A stretch of 64,000 bases of DNA from Paenibacillus beijingensis. Lineage in GTDB: Bacteria; Bacillota; Bacilli; Paenibacillales; Paenibacillaceae. Location: contig NZ_CP011058.1 of NCBI RefSeq assembly GCF_000961095.1, positions 3,623,501-3,687,500 on the forward strand, written 5' to 3'. Below the pieces are notes generated by a model. That model ran no database searches and was not told the origin of the DNA. It worked only from the letters and a program-made list of their open reading frames with translations. Position 1 is the first letter of the stretch, and every line of letters starts with the position of its first letter. Position numbers and translations under genes: made by a program. This document shows, in pieces, positions 54,574-63,079 of the stretch.

Positions 54574-55674
54574 ATGATTGGAATGAAAGCCGAACAACTG
54601 GATACGCCGTCTCTTCTTATCGATCTGGACCGGATGGAACGAAACCTGAAGGAAATGCAGGCTCTGGCCGACTCCGCCGGAGTCAAATTAAGACCCCATA
54701 CAAAAACGCACAAAATGGCGGAAGTAGCCCAATTGCAGTTGGAATACGGAGCCCGAGGCATTACGGTGGCCAAGCTTGGCGAAGCGGAAGCGATGGCGGG
54801 GGCCGGAATAACGGACATTTTTATCGCGACCGAAATCGTTGGTGAGCAGAAAATGGTCCGTTTGCGCTCGCTTGCCGAGAAAGCGAAGGTTCGGCTTGCT
54901 GTAGACTCGATTTATCATGTCGAACAGCTGGATCGTTTCTTCGGGGACCAAGTGCCCGTTGAAGTGATGATCGAAGTCGATACCGGAATGCATCGCTGCG
55001 GCGTGGAGCCGGAGGAAGCGGTTGAGCTGGCGGGAGAGATCGTGTCCCGGTTCCCGCAAGTAAAGCTCGCGGGCATATTTGCCCATGAGGGCCACACCTA
55101 TAATGCGTCGGAAAAGGAAGAGATGAAGCAAATCGCGCTCGATACGCAGAAGCAGGCTGTGGAAACTGGGAAACAAATCGAAGCGAAGTGGGGAATCTCG
55201 TGCGAAATCAGTATCGGCTGCACATTGGGGCAGCTGGCCGGGGAATTTCTGCCGGGAATCACGGAAGTCAGGCCGGGAACTTACGTTTTTTATGACGTGG
55301 GACATGCATATTATCTTGGCGACATTAATCGTTGTGCGGCTACGATTTTGTCAACCGTTACCTCCAAGAAAGGCGAGGAAAAAGTCGTTGCCGATGCAGG
55401 AGCCAAATCGATGACCATTGATCAACGATCGAGCGGGGTACTGAAAACGGAAGGCTTCGGTAAAATCAAATCTCATCCTGATTTAATGATTAAGAAGCTG
55501 TCGGATGAACATGCCATTATTTATCCGGGAGGTTCCTTGAATCTGGGCGATCGGATAGAAATTTACCCCAATCATGTGTGCCCGACGGTTAACCTGTACA
55601 ATAAAGCCTATGGGATTAGAGACGGAAGGGTCGAGAAAATTTTAACGATTACCGCAAGAGGGTGCAACCAATAA
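54574..55674 (+). CDS. D-threonine aldolase family (alanine racemase N-terminal domain) protein
   Basis: 366 aa, fold-type III PLP enzyme. The PLP lysine is in RPHTKTHK (Lys44); ITVAKLGEAEAMAGAG follows near residue 75. The C-terminal metal-binding His-x-Cys is in YPNHVCPTVN near 345. The family contains D-threonine aldolase, D-threo-3-hydroxyaspartate dehydratase and the beta-hydroxyaspartate aldolase BhcC. AGGAGG lies 9 nt before ATG 54574. It overlaps none of its neighbours but is only 4 nt from the preceding stop, so it is co-transcribed. Confidence 0.88.
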   Translation: MIGMKAEQLDTPSLLIDLDRMERNLKEMQALADSAGVKLRPHTKTHKMAEVAQLQLEYGARGITVAKLGEAEAMAGAGITDIFIATEIVGEQKMVRLRSLAEKAKVRLAVDSIYHVEQLDRFFGDQVPVEVMIEVDTGMHRCGVEPEEAVELAGEIVSRFPQVKLAGIFAHEGHTYNASEKEEMKQIALDTQKQAVETGKQIEAKWGISCEISIGCTLGQLAGEFLPGITEVRPGTYVFYDVGHAYYLGDINRCAATILSTVTSKKGEEKVVADAGAKSMTIDQRSSGVLKTEGFGKIKSHPDLMIKKLSDEHAIIYPGGSLNLGDRIEIYPNHVCPTVNLYNKAYGIRDGRVEKILTITARGCNQ

Positions 55675-55702
55675 TCATTCATCTTCACTTTTCATGTCAG
55701 AG

Positions 55703-55733
55703 GAGGATCCGTCCCGCACGGATCCTCTTTTTT
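55703..55733 (+). terminator. Terminator of the amino-acid cluster
   Basis: Perfect 9-bp stem GAGGATCCG / CGGATCCTC followed by six T. Confidence 0.92.
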
Positions 55734-55814
55734 GCCCCCCTAGGGAGAGGTTTAATTCGGCACGTCTTTGTGATACATTTGACAGCACATGGATAGGCTA
55801 CGGGGGAATGAAAA

Positions 55815-56595
55815 ATGAAATTCCGCAAACGAGCGCAATGGCTCGGCAATCTGCAGCTGCGCAACAAAATCATCCTGATGTTCATCCCGCTGATCGTGCT
55901 GCCGAAATTCATTCTCGCGCTGCTGTCAAACCGGATGTTCAGCAGCTCCATGATCGACAAAACCAGCAGCCATAACCAAAATCCGTTCATCGCCCTGCTT
56001 GCCAAGGACGCCACCGAGGAGCGCGGCGAAGTGTACGGGCTCTCGCTCGTCTACAGCGGCGGCTTTCTCGCTCAGGCCGAAGTCGACTAATATTTTACGA
56101 CGCGGGTTCAGATCGGCATGACGCCGTTCGATTTCAGCTGGAAGCTGGCGCCGGGCGAATCGTTCCAGTCGCCGGAGGCCGTGCTCGTCCGCTCCTCCGA
56201 AGGGCTCGGCGGCATGTCGCGCATTTACCACAAGCTGTACCGGACCCGCCTGTGCCGCGGCGCGTTCCGCGACAGCGCGCGGCCGATTCTGATCAACAAC
56301 TGGGAAGCGACCTACTTTAACTTCAACGCCGATAAAATCAAGGAAATTGCCGCTGCGGGCGCCGACCTCGGGATCGAGCTGTTTGTGCTCGACGACGGCT
56401 GGTTCGGCAAACGCGATAACGACGACAGCTCGCTCGGCGATTGGGTGACCGACGAGAGCAAGCTTCCGGAAGGGCTCGGCAAGCTCGGCGAAGATATCAA
56501 CGCGCTGGACATGCAGTTCGGGCTGTGGTTCGAGCCGGAGATGGTATCGCCGATCAGCGAACTGTACCGGAAGCATCCCGACTGGTGCCTGCACG
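55815..56595 (+). pseudogene. Mosaic of histidine kinase N-terminus and GH36 alpha-galactosidase
   Basis: ATG 55815 opens a kinase-type N-terminus (LQLRNKIILMFIPLIVLP, membrane helix) for about 50 codons, then the frame turns at about 55970 into GH36 sequence: NPFIALLAKDATEERGEVYG, SLVYSGGFLAQAEVD. A TAA at 56088-56090 replaces an expected Gln codon; the same frame continues with RVQIGMTPFDFSWKL, RPILINNWEATYFNFN, FVLDDGWFGKRDND and LWFEPEMVSP. It is cut after HPDWCLH, where a different, AT-rich sequence begins. Confidence 0.85.
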
Positions 56596-56792
56596 TTATA
56601 ATTTGGAAAGTTCCTAGTACTACCTATATTCTTGGAATTCTAATACTTATTTGTGGAATGCTACTGCTGATAATCAAGAGTAAATTTCTCAAACGACAAA
56701 TCGAATTAATAAAAAAGAAGAATGAAGAATTCAATAAAAATCACGAATCTGAAACTCTTAATAAAAATGAAAATATAGAAATGAGAGAATAG
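56596..56792 (+). pseudogene. AT-rich membrane-protein fragment joined at a GTTAT junction
   Basis: After CACGTTATAA (56592-56601) base composition drops abruptly. The open frame encodes one hydrophobic helix (YILGILILICGMLLLII) and a charged tail (LKRQIELIKKKNEEFNKN), resembling a small LapA-like membrane protein. It lacks a clear start codon, so its 5' end is probably missing. It is followed at once by the first inverted-repeat element. Confidence 0.6.
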
Positions 56793-56823
56793 TATGCATA
56801 TCAAAGAAGCCCCCCGAAATCAC

Positions 56824-56990
56824 CTAACACTATATTCACACCCTCAGTCCGGCAGAAGTTAGAAGTGGATTCGATGAGGCATCTCAGTATCGGGGAGCTG
56901 AAGCCGGACACACCCGCACCACCTACCCGTATCGCGGCCGCCCCTTCGGGGCTTAAGGTGGTGGGGGTTCGTAAATACAAGAACGTTATC
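56824..56990 (+). repeat. Cassette-end-like inverted-repeat element 1
   Basis: Begins CTAACACTATATTCAC and ends AAATACAAGAACGTTAT. The ends are imperfect inverted repeats; inside there are nested pairs (ACCACCT / AAGGTGGT, GCCCC / GGGGC). It lies between the stop codon of the preceding AT-rich frame and the start of the next gene. Its ends match element 2. Confidence 0.7.
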
Positions 56991-57030
56991 GGAAATTGCT
57001 GAAAATCTTATAATGAACAGGAGAATTGAA

Positions 57031-57459
57031 ATGGATTCAGCTGAATTTCTCGAAGTCATTAAGAAAAATACATATCTGGCTATTAAATACGCAAAATCAT
57101 TTGAAGTTGATCTGAATTTTGAAGAGAGAACTATAAATGATGTTGAGAGGATTCTTGAATATTACTCAACAGAATTTCTAAATGCTACAGAAGAAGAAAA
57201 ACCCACCGAAAATCAAATTTGGTCGATGGCAGTAATTTGGGGAACTTATGTTGGAGAATTAATGAAGAAAACTATAGGAGAGCCATGTATGTGGATTTAT
57301 GAAGAAGGAGAATTTTTGCTTGAAGTAAATAAGGCGAAAGCCAATCCAATAGGAAAGGCATATAAGAGAATTGTGAATGGGCCTGAAGATAATATAGTGT
57401 CTTTTTATGATTTAAGTTGTATGAAATTCAAAGAATATATTAATACAGGATCTTGGTAG
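57031..57459 (+). CDS. Hypothetical protein carried between two repeat elements
   Basis: 142 aa, acidic, no signal peptide or membrane helix; I do not recognise the family. Segments such as WSMAVIWGTYVGELMKKTIG and PCMWIYEEGEFLLEVNKAKA suggest a compact globular protein of the DUF3806-like or immunity-protein type, but this is a guess. AGGAG lies 8 nt before ATG 57031; an earlier ATG at 57013 is possible. The DNA is strongly AT-rich compared with the GH36 remnant. Confidence 0.7.
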   Translation: MDSAEFLEVIKKNTYLAIKYAKSFEVDLNFEERTINDVERILEYYSTEFLNATEEEKPTENQIWSMAVIWGTYVGELMKKTIGEPCMWIYEEGEFLLEVNKAKANPIGKAYKRIVNGPEDNIVSFYDLSCMKFKEYINTGSW

Positions 57460-57484
57460 TATTTCGAAGTGGTCAGCAACATCT

Positions 57485-57646
57485 GATAACACCGTATTCC
57501 CGCTGCATCGTTGACGCTCCTTGGTCTGCCCGAAGATAAGTCGGGGAAGCGATGTCAGGCAAACATTCCTGTGAGGCTAAGTCTAACGACCCGTTTGCTG
57601 ACGCTCATTTAGGCCTCTCGGATTCGGGAATACAACAACGTTATAA
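57485..57646 (+). repeat. Cassette-end-like inverted-repeat element 2
   Basis: Begins GATAACACCGTATTCCCG and ends GGGAATACAACAACGTTAT; GTATTCCCG and CGGGAATAC pair exactly. The right end shares AATACAA-[G/C]-AACGTTAT with element 1. The centre (CGTTGACGCTCC ... GCTGACGCTCATTTAGGCC) differs from element 1. It lies between the stop codon of the 142-aa gene and the AraC gene. Confidence 0.7.
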
Positions 57647-57676
57647 GAAAACCGGCGAAGGGACATAAGACCAACA

Positions 57677-58585
57677 ATGAACGATTACGCTGATCGGATT
57701 GACAAAGTAATCAAATATATAGAAGAAAACTTATCTCATAAGATAAATCTGGATAAGTTAGCGGAGGTTTCAAACTTCTCCAAGTATCATTTCTCCAGAG
57801 TCTTTACCTCTATAGTTGGAGTGACGCCGCTCTCATTTTTAACAAATAAGCGGTTACAAAAATCAATAACCTATTTAACTGAAACAGATATAACAATACT
57901 GGAAATCTCGATGTTATGTGGCTTCGAATCACCTTCTAATTTTAATGTGGCATTTAAGAAGCTTTTTGACATGACGCCGAGTGAACTTAGAAAAAACCGG
58001 GTCAACAATAGCAATATTTCATTATATCTTGGCAATAAGCAAGAGGAAGTAAATGATCCTTCTCGCTATGATGAAAGAAGCAATAATAACTTTCTGAGGA
58101 GGATTTGGCAAATGAATATTTCGATTAAAGAACTTCCTGATTATGATGTGGCATTTGTAAGACATGTTGGGAGTTATCTGGACACTTATCAAGCATGGGG
58201 GAAGCTAGGTGCTTGGGCAGGGAAGAACAATTTGTTTCCACCCGAACAATATTTTATCGGGGTTTCTTTAGATGATCCAAGTATTACTGAAGAATATGCT
58301 TGTCGTTACGACGCCTGTATCACAATTCCACAGACATTCAATCAAGAAAATGAATCAGAAGTACAATTTAAAACTTTACCGGGTGGCCTTTATGGACTCT
58401 ATCAGTTTTACGACACGATCGACAAATTTGCTATTACCTATCAGAGTTTATATGGTCAATGGTTACCTAATAGTGATTATGAACCCGATGAAAGGTACTG
58501 TCTGGAGTTCTGCATGAATAATCCTTCAGATGATCCTGAAAGGAAAGCCAAGATTGAATTATATATTCCAATAAAGAAGAGATAA
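57677..58585 (+). CDS. AraC family regulator with GyrI-like effector domain
   Basis: 302 aa. The N-terminal double HTH (INLDKLAEVSNFSKYHFSRVFTSIVG, then ILEISMLCGFESPSNFNVAFKKLF) covers residues 1-105. The C-terminal GyrI/SbmC-like part begins about residue 145 (ISIKELPDYDVAFVRHVGSY) and ends KAKIELYIPIKK. GyrI-like domains bind hydrophobic cationic drugs in BmrR- or Rob-type regulators, so it may sense small toxic molecules. AT-rich, just after the second repeat element. Confidence 0.9.
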   Translation: MNDYADRIDKVIKYIEENLSHKINLDKLAEVSNFSKYHFSRVFTSIVGVTPLSFLTNKRLQKSITYLTETDITILEISMLCGFESPSNFNVAFKKLFDMTPSELRKNRVNNSNISLYLGNKQEEVNDPSRYDERSNNNFLRRIWQMNISIKELPDYDVAFVRHVGSYLDTYQAWGKLGAWAGKNNLFPPEQYFIGVSLDDPSITEEYACRYDACITIPQTFNQENESEVQFKTLPGGLYGLYQFYDTIDKFAITYQSLYGQWLPNSDYEPDERYCLEFCMNNPSDDPERKAKIELYIPIKKR

Positions 58586-58620
58586 GAATTCGGGGCAAAT
58601 TTACAGGGGGGAGTACACCA

Positions 58621-59124
58621 ATGAAGAAACACAGAATAAGACCAACGGCATTAATATTTCGTGAGGATCAGATTTTGTTGATTGAGTATGAAGAGAACGG
58701 TGAATTCCATTATAACCTGCCGGGCGGAGGTTTAAAGAAGGGCGAATTATTGATGGATGGATTAAGCAGAGAGGTGTATGAAGAGGCTTGTATCCATATT
58801 GAGACGGGTTCAATTGCTTTTGTTTATGAGTTTAATCCTAATAAGCAATCGGGTGATTATGATCCTGAAACAAAACCTTCCATCCATATCATCTTTGAAT
58901 GTACCCTGAATGCTGAAGAAGAGCCTAAATTGCCTGCCAAACCTGACCCCAATCAGACAGCTGTTCGATGGATGCCTCTCAGTAAATTGAAAACGATCGT
59001 CTTATACCCTAATATAGCCGACCACATTCTTGATTATTATAGCAATAGAAGATCAATCGAACTCCTAGAAGATTATAAACTTGCGAGTTATGGCACATTA
59101 ACCGATCCATCAGCTTCCTTCTAA
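58621..59124 (+). CDS. NUDIX hydrolase
   Basis: 167 aa. Nudix box GGGLKKGELLMDGLSREVYEEA (residues 39-60) has the REVYEEA core; the glycine after it is replaced by Cys. N-terminal RPTALIFREDQILLIEYEENGEFHY gives the usual first strands. Substrate cannot be predicted. GGGGGGAG lies 8 nt before ATG. It sits 35 bp after the AraC/GyrI gene and may be co-transcribed. Confidence 0.9.
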   Translation: MKKHRIRPTALIFREDQILLIEYEENGEFHYNLPGGGLKKGELLMDGLSREVYEEACIHIETGSIAFVYEFNPNKQSGDYDPETKPSIHIIFECTLNAEEEPKLPAKPDPNQTAVRWMPLSKLKTIVLYPNIADHILDYYSNRRSIELLEDYKLASYGTLTDPSASF

Positions 59125-59162
59125 TATCTGAGAATTTTGAACATATTGCCGATAATTTCCTC

Positions 59163-59171
59163 TGTTATAAT
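59163..59171 (+). promoter_or_regulatory. Extended -10 promoter element
   Basis: TGTTATAAT, i.e. TG-n-TATAAT; no well-placed -35. It lies 34 nt before the next start codon. Confidence 0.5.
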
Positions 59172-59204
59172 GTGATCAAGACGGATTCGATAACAGGTGA
59201 AAAG

Positions 59205-60566
59205 ATGAGCTACGTGGAGTCGGTGCAAAGGGCGATTGACTATATCGAGGAGCATCTGGATCAGGAGCTTGATCTCTCCAGCATTGCAGAGGAAGCCTAT
59301 ATTTCGGTCGCTCAATTGTATCGGGTGTTTTACGCACTTACGGGACATCCCGTCAAAGACTACATTCGCAAAAGAAGAATAAGCGACGCTGCCAATCATC
59401 TGAGAAACTCGAAACGCAGTGTGGAGGAGCTTGCGTGGAGCAGCGGATTTGAGTCTTATCATTCATTTGCCAAGGTGTTTAAGAAGATCGTAGGGTTGAC
59501 TCCTGCTGCCTATCGTAACGCCGACATTTTCTTCAGCTTCGAACCGATTCGTCTTAACGAACGGATCGCCTACAAGGAGGAAAAGGAACAAACGGAACTT
59601 TTTCCGGATGTCAAAGTGATCCGGTTCATGCCGGAGAAGATGGTTGCCTATCTGCATATTTCCAAGCATGAAGAAGGAATGGAAAATGAGGCTTTCCGGA
59701 TTGTTTGCCAAAAGCTCAACGCAGCTGAGGCAACCAGGTGCTTTAAATCCAGGCTGCGATTTTTCGGATACAATGTGGATCTTCCCGAAGAAGACGGTGA
59801 ACCCCGATATGGTTATCGGGTGCTGATCGCGGATGCGAAAGAGCGAATTGATGATGATTCGTTTATCGAGGAGCCATTCGTTGGCGGGCTGTATGCCGTA
59901 AGAAAGATCGCCGCATTATCCCCGAAGACCGTTCAGGACGGATGGAACAGGCTGCTGTCCGAATGGTTGCCGAAAAGCACATTTGAAATCGGGACACATC
60001 AATACATCGAGGAGTTCATCGCATACAACGATAAAGTAACGAGAATGAACCTGTACCTTCCCGTGCAACGAAAGTTCCATAATGAACCGATTGAAATCGT
60101 TGAGCTTACAGAGGTCAAAGCTTTTTTCTGCCGGGGATACGGAGCCGAGGCTCAAGCGGTTGCCGAACAGCAATTGATCGATTGGTACGAGAGAGGGTCT
60201 GACGAAAACCGGCGAGCGGATCAAGGCAAATACTATATGGCCTTTCATTACGGCATTACAGATTGTGAAGAATACTGGTGGGAAAACGGGATCTTATCGG
60301 CTGAAGCGGAAGCTCCGGCACTGGAGAGACTGGAAGAGAAACGTATCGGATCCGGTACTTATGCCTGCTGCGTCTCCAAGACATACGGTTTGTTAACCGG
60401 CGTTCTGGATAAAATGCATCGCTGGATTGCGAACAATGGCAGCTACAGGCTGGATGAAGAGCGGCAATGGTTTGCTGAATATCACACCAACGACGGATCA
60501 AATGTAGAGCGGGATACGATTGTAAAAGTCTATATTCCAATCCTAAAAGGAGAGCGCTCTCAATGA
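59205..60566 (+). CDS. AraC family regulator with two GyrI-like domains
   Basis: 453 aa. HTH at residues 1-105 (LDLSSIAEEAYISVAQLYRVFYALTG; VEELAWSSGFESYHSFAKVFKKIVG). Two effector-binding domains follow: VIRFMPEKMVAYLHIS to MNLYLPVQ (about 135-290) and IVELTEVKAFFCRGYG to VKVYIPIL (about 300-450). Duplicated GyrI domains in one AraC protein are less common than single ones. AGGTGA precedes ATG 59205. The stop overlaps the VOC gene start (ATGA at 60563), so the two are coupled. Confidence 0.9.
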   Translation: MSYVESVQRAIDYIEEHLDQELDLSSIAEEAYISVAQLYRVFYALTGHPVKDYIRKRRISDAANHLRNSKRSVEELAWSSGFESYHSFAKVFKKIVGLTPAAYRNADIFFSFEPIRLNERIAYKEEKEQTELFPDVKVIRFMPEKMVAYLHISKHEEGMENEAFRIVCQKLNAAEATRCFKSRLRFFGYNVDLPEEDGEPRYGYRVLIADAKERIDDDSFIEEPFVGGLYAVRKIAALSPKTVQDGWNRLLSEWLPKSTFEIGTHQYIEEFIAYNDKVTRMNLYLPVQRKFHNEPIEIVELTEVKAFFCRGYGAEAQAVAEQQLIDWYERGSDENRRADQGKYYMAFHYGITDCEEYWWENGILSAEAEAPALERLEEKRIGSGTYACCVSKTYGLLTGVLDKMHRWIANNGSYRLDEERQWFAEYHTNDGSNVERDTIVKVYIPILKGERSQ

Positions 60567-61513
60567 AAAAGTCTGCAAATAAGGTTAGCGAAGAAAATGT
60601 TCGGCCTCAATTTGTGACACAGGCATTCAAAGTGATCATGGGCTCAAGCGAAAAATCATCGGATCGCACGCAAGAGCCGGCAATCGACTCGTCCAATGGA
60701 CTCGAGTCCGGGATCGATCTCATGACGCTGATCCAGTTGCCTGCTACCCGGCTGAAGCAGACGGTGACGTTTTATGTCGAGGTGCTGGGATTGACACTGT
60801 CACATCCGGAACGGTCAATTGAAAGAAACACGTTCGTCGAAACCATACCCAGGATCGGTCCGGGTCTGCATCTACTGGAAACTCCGGATTCGGAATTCCG
60901 CCATCTGCATGGAACGGCGAATGACAAGCTGGAAGAATTTCTTGCATTTTACGCCAAAAGTCTCGTTCATCTCCACCAGCGGCTATTGCAAGCGGGGGCA
61001 GAGATCGTAAAGGAACCATCGGACGGATATATGTCCTTCTTCGATCCGGAAGGCAACTTGATTGGGGCTTACGAGCGAACGGATCCCGGAATCAACGATC
61101 GGTTCGAAAGCAACATTACCGGATTCCGTCATATTCAGATGTACGCCGCAGATCCGGTGAGTACGGCAGCATTTTTCGAGCGTGCACTTGGGTTTGAAAC
61201 TGCAAAATCAGATGAGAATGCAATCGATATGGCGGTGAATAGCGGCGAAGAGAATCAACCGATGATCCGATTGGTGCACGCGGATGATCCGGCGAACCCG
61301 CAGCCCATGCATTGGAGCCTGGACGGCCTGCCGAAGCACGCACTGGAGCTGCACTCGAAAAATATTCGGGCACTGAAGGAGCGGGTGCTGGCCAATGGAG
61401 GAGATGTGAAGGAAAACTTGGAGTTTAACGGATGCGGTGGTTATCTCAAGTTATATACGCCTGACGGTCATTACATCTGGGTCAATCAGGATCGAAGATA
61501 CTGCGGTTACTAG
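60563..61513 (+). CDS. VOC superfamily protein with two glyoxalase-type domains
   Basis: 316 aa. Domain 1, residues 55-175: MTLIQLPATRLKQTVTFYVEVLGLT through GYMSFFDPEGNLIGAYE. Domain 2, 190-316: GFRHIQMYAADPVSTAAFFERALGFE through GYLKLYTPDGHYIWV. Such proteins are metal-dependent dioxygenases, glyoxalases or binding/resistance proteins; residues alone do not settle it. Being coupled to a GyrI-type regulator suggests a role in handling a small toxic compound. Confidence 0.85.
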   Translation: MKKSANKVSEENVRPQFVTQAFKVIMGSSEKSSDRTQEPAIDSSNGLESGIDLMTLIQLPATRLKQTVTFYVEVLGLTLSHPERSIERNTFVETIPRIGPGLHLLETPDSEFRHLHGTANDKLEEFLAFYAKSLVHLHQRLLQAGAEIVKEPSDGYMSFFDPEGNLIGAYERTDPGINDRFESNITGFRHIQMYAADPVSTAAFFERALGFETAKSDENAIDMAVNSGEENQPMIRLVHADDPANPQPMHWSLDGLPKHALELHSKNIRALKERVLANGGDVKENLEFNGCGGYLKLYTPDGHYIWVNQDRRYCGY

Positions 61514-61548
61514 AGGATTTCCATTCAGAATGATCCGGAGGGTTAACG

Positions 61549-62052
61549 ATGTGCCAAATACCAATTCGTAAAGAGCCGCCGGAAGGTTATCGACCGGTGA
61601 TGGTTCCGAAACCGTTAAAAATGATCTATGGAGGAAAACCGATGAATAAACAACAGCAATCTGAAGAAGGTTCCAAATTCATGAGCCCGATTAAGAACAA
61701 AGTTGGAAGCGTTTTTGTTCCGGTACGAGATATTGAAAAGTCCCGTACTTGGTATTGTCGGGTTCTGGGGTTAAATGAGGCTGACTGTGAAATTATTTCG
61801 GGTCACTTGTGCCCGCTGCCCATGGAAGGAACCAGTGTCATTTTGGATACGATGCCGAAGTGGGGAGGCGAACAGCCGGGCGGAGCGCCGAACATCGAGA
61901 CCCCATCCTTTATGCTCATGACCGAAGATTTGCAGGGTTCACTTAATTATATGAAAGAACTCGGCGTTGAACTGGTAACGGAAATCGAACATGATCATTG
62001 GTTCGTTGTGAAGGACCCGGACGGCAATAAATTGATGATCTGCCGTGAATAG
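61549..62052 (+). CDS. VOC family protein (single domain)
   Basis: 167 aa. A 45-residue N-terminal extension precedes one VOC domain (VGSVFVPVRDIEKSRTWYCRVLGL ... HDHWFVVKDPDGNKLMICRE). GGAGGGT lies 7 nt before ATG 61549; an ATG at 61642 near MNKQQQ would drop the extension. 35 bp downstream of the two-domain VOC gene, so part of the same transcript. Confidence 0.85.
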   Translation: MCQIPIRKEPPEGYRPVMVPKPLKMIYGGKPMNKQQQSEEGSKFMSPIKNKVGSVFVPVRDIEKSRTWYCRVLGLNEADCEIISGHLCPLPMEGTSVILDTMPKWGGEQPGGAPNIETPSFMLMTEDLQGSLNYMKELGVELVTEIEHDHWFVVKDPDGNKLMICRE

Positions 62053-62109
62053 TACACTGGACGACCGAAAGAAACGACAGCCCGATATTTGTTAGTATGT
62101 TACGGCAAG

Positions 62110-62148
62110 CTGTCCCCTCACCTTACGACCAGAACGGGGAGGGGACAG
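62110..62148 (+). terminator. Hairpin after the VOC operon
   Basis: CTGTCCCCTC pairs with GAGGGGACAG; TTCGTTT follows. Confidence 0.65.
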
Positions 62149-62189
62149 TTCGTTTACTTCTTACGGGCGTTGCTCCTACGGTAGATCAT

Positions 62190-62646
62190 TCAGCCTATTT
62201 GGTTGACCGCAAGCAAGCCGGCTATGATGTAAGCCGACCATTCAATCGTCCGTCCCAGATCCATCCATTGTCCGATGAACCCGACCACAAGGACGGGGAT
62301 ACCGATCCCGATAAAGGTTACCGCATAAAACAAGAGATGTTATTGGCACGCTTGTCGTTCGGCGAGACGTGATTGATAGGAATCAAACTACCGGCGTAAC
62401 TCGGTCCATGACCCAGGCCAATGAAGGCCGTCGTCAGAATGAGCACAAACAAAGACTGGGTATATAAAGTCAGGACGATGCCAAACACACCGACAACCAT
62501 CAAAGAATTGCCGATAACAATCATGCGCGACGCTGTCTGACGCTTCAACAGGATTTGGCTCATCGTGGATAGTCCGAGCACAAGAGCAACCATCGTTCCG
62601 GACAGGCTAAGACTTGGCTTGCTGACAAAAAGATTCAGATACGCAG
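62190..62646 (-). pseudogene. MFS transporter, C-terminal half, frameshifted
   Basis: The minus strand encodes LNLFVSKPSLSLSGTMVALV, then LTTAFIGLGHGPSYAGSLIP and, one base out of phase near 62335-62350, FYAVTFIGIGIPVLVVGFIG to the stop. About five membrane helices of an MFS protein; the N-terminal half is missing. A matching N-terminal MFS fragment lies at 63080 on the opposite strand. Confidence 0.8.
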
Positions 62647-62955
62647 CATGAGCTCGCCAAGAAAATGTTCAACGACAGAGGCTACAGCGGCATGCTCAGC
62701 TTTATCGTTCCGGAGGATATGGATAAGATCGACGCCTTTATGAACCGACTCCATTTTGCCCACTATGCTCCGACGCTTGGCGGACTTCGTTCTACCTTAA
62801 ACCATACCTGCACATCTTCCCACAGCCATGTTCCCGACGATGTACGGCGAAAAATGGGCATTATCCCCGGCATGTTCCGTCTCTCCGTAGGAATTGAAGA
62901 TGCCGACGATTTAATTGCAGACTTCACCCAGGCGCTTGAAGTTTTCGGAAACTAG
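62638..62955 (+). pseudogene. Cys/Met metabolism PLP enzyme, C-terminal remnant
   Basis: QHELAKKMFNDRGYSGMLSFIV and the end GIIPGMFRLSVGIEDADDLIADFTQAL match the last third of cystathionine gamma-synthase/methionine gamma-lyase type enzymes. The PLP lysine region is absent. It abuts the MFS remnant directly. Confidence 0.8.
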
Positions 62956-62977
62956 AGCCACAGCGCTCAATCAGTCA

Positions 62978-63007
62978 AAAGGCCTTTTCATTTTCGATCA
63001 GGCCTTT
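62978..63007 (+). terminator. Hairpin after the PLP enzyme remnant
   Basis: AAAGGCC pairs with GGCCTTT around a T-rich loop. Confidence 0.5.
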
Positions 63008-63079
63008 CACCCTTCATTGAAGAACAGCAGCTTGGACAAGTGGTACAGCAAGTAAAGACGCTGCCTCATGTGGTTGATG

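Noticed and set aside
55815..56090. Small intact membrane protein of 91 aa
   Set aside because: The second half is plain GH36 sequence that continues in frame beyond the stop codon, so it is a broken mosaic and not a real small gene.
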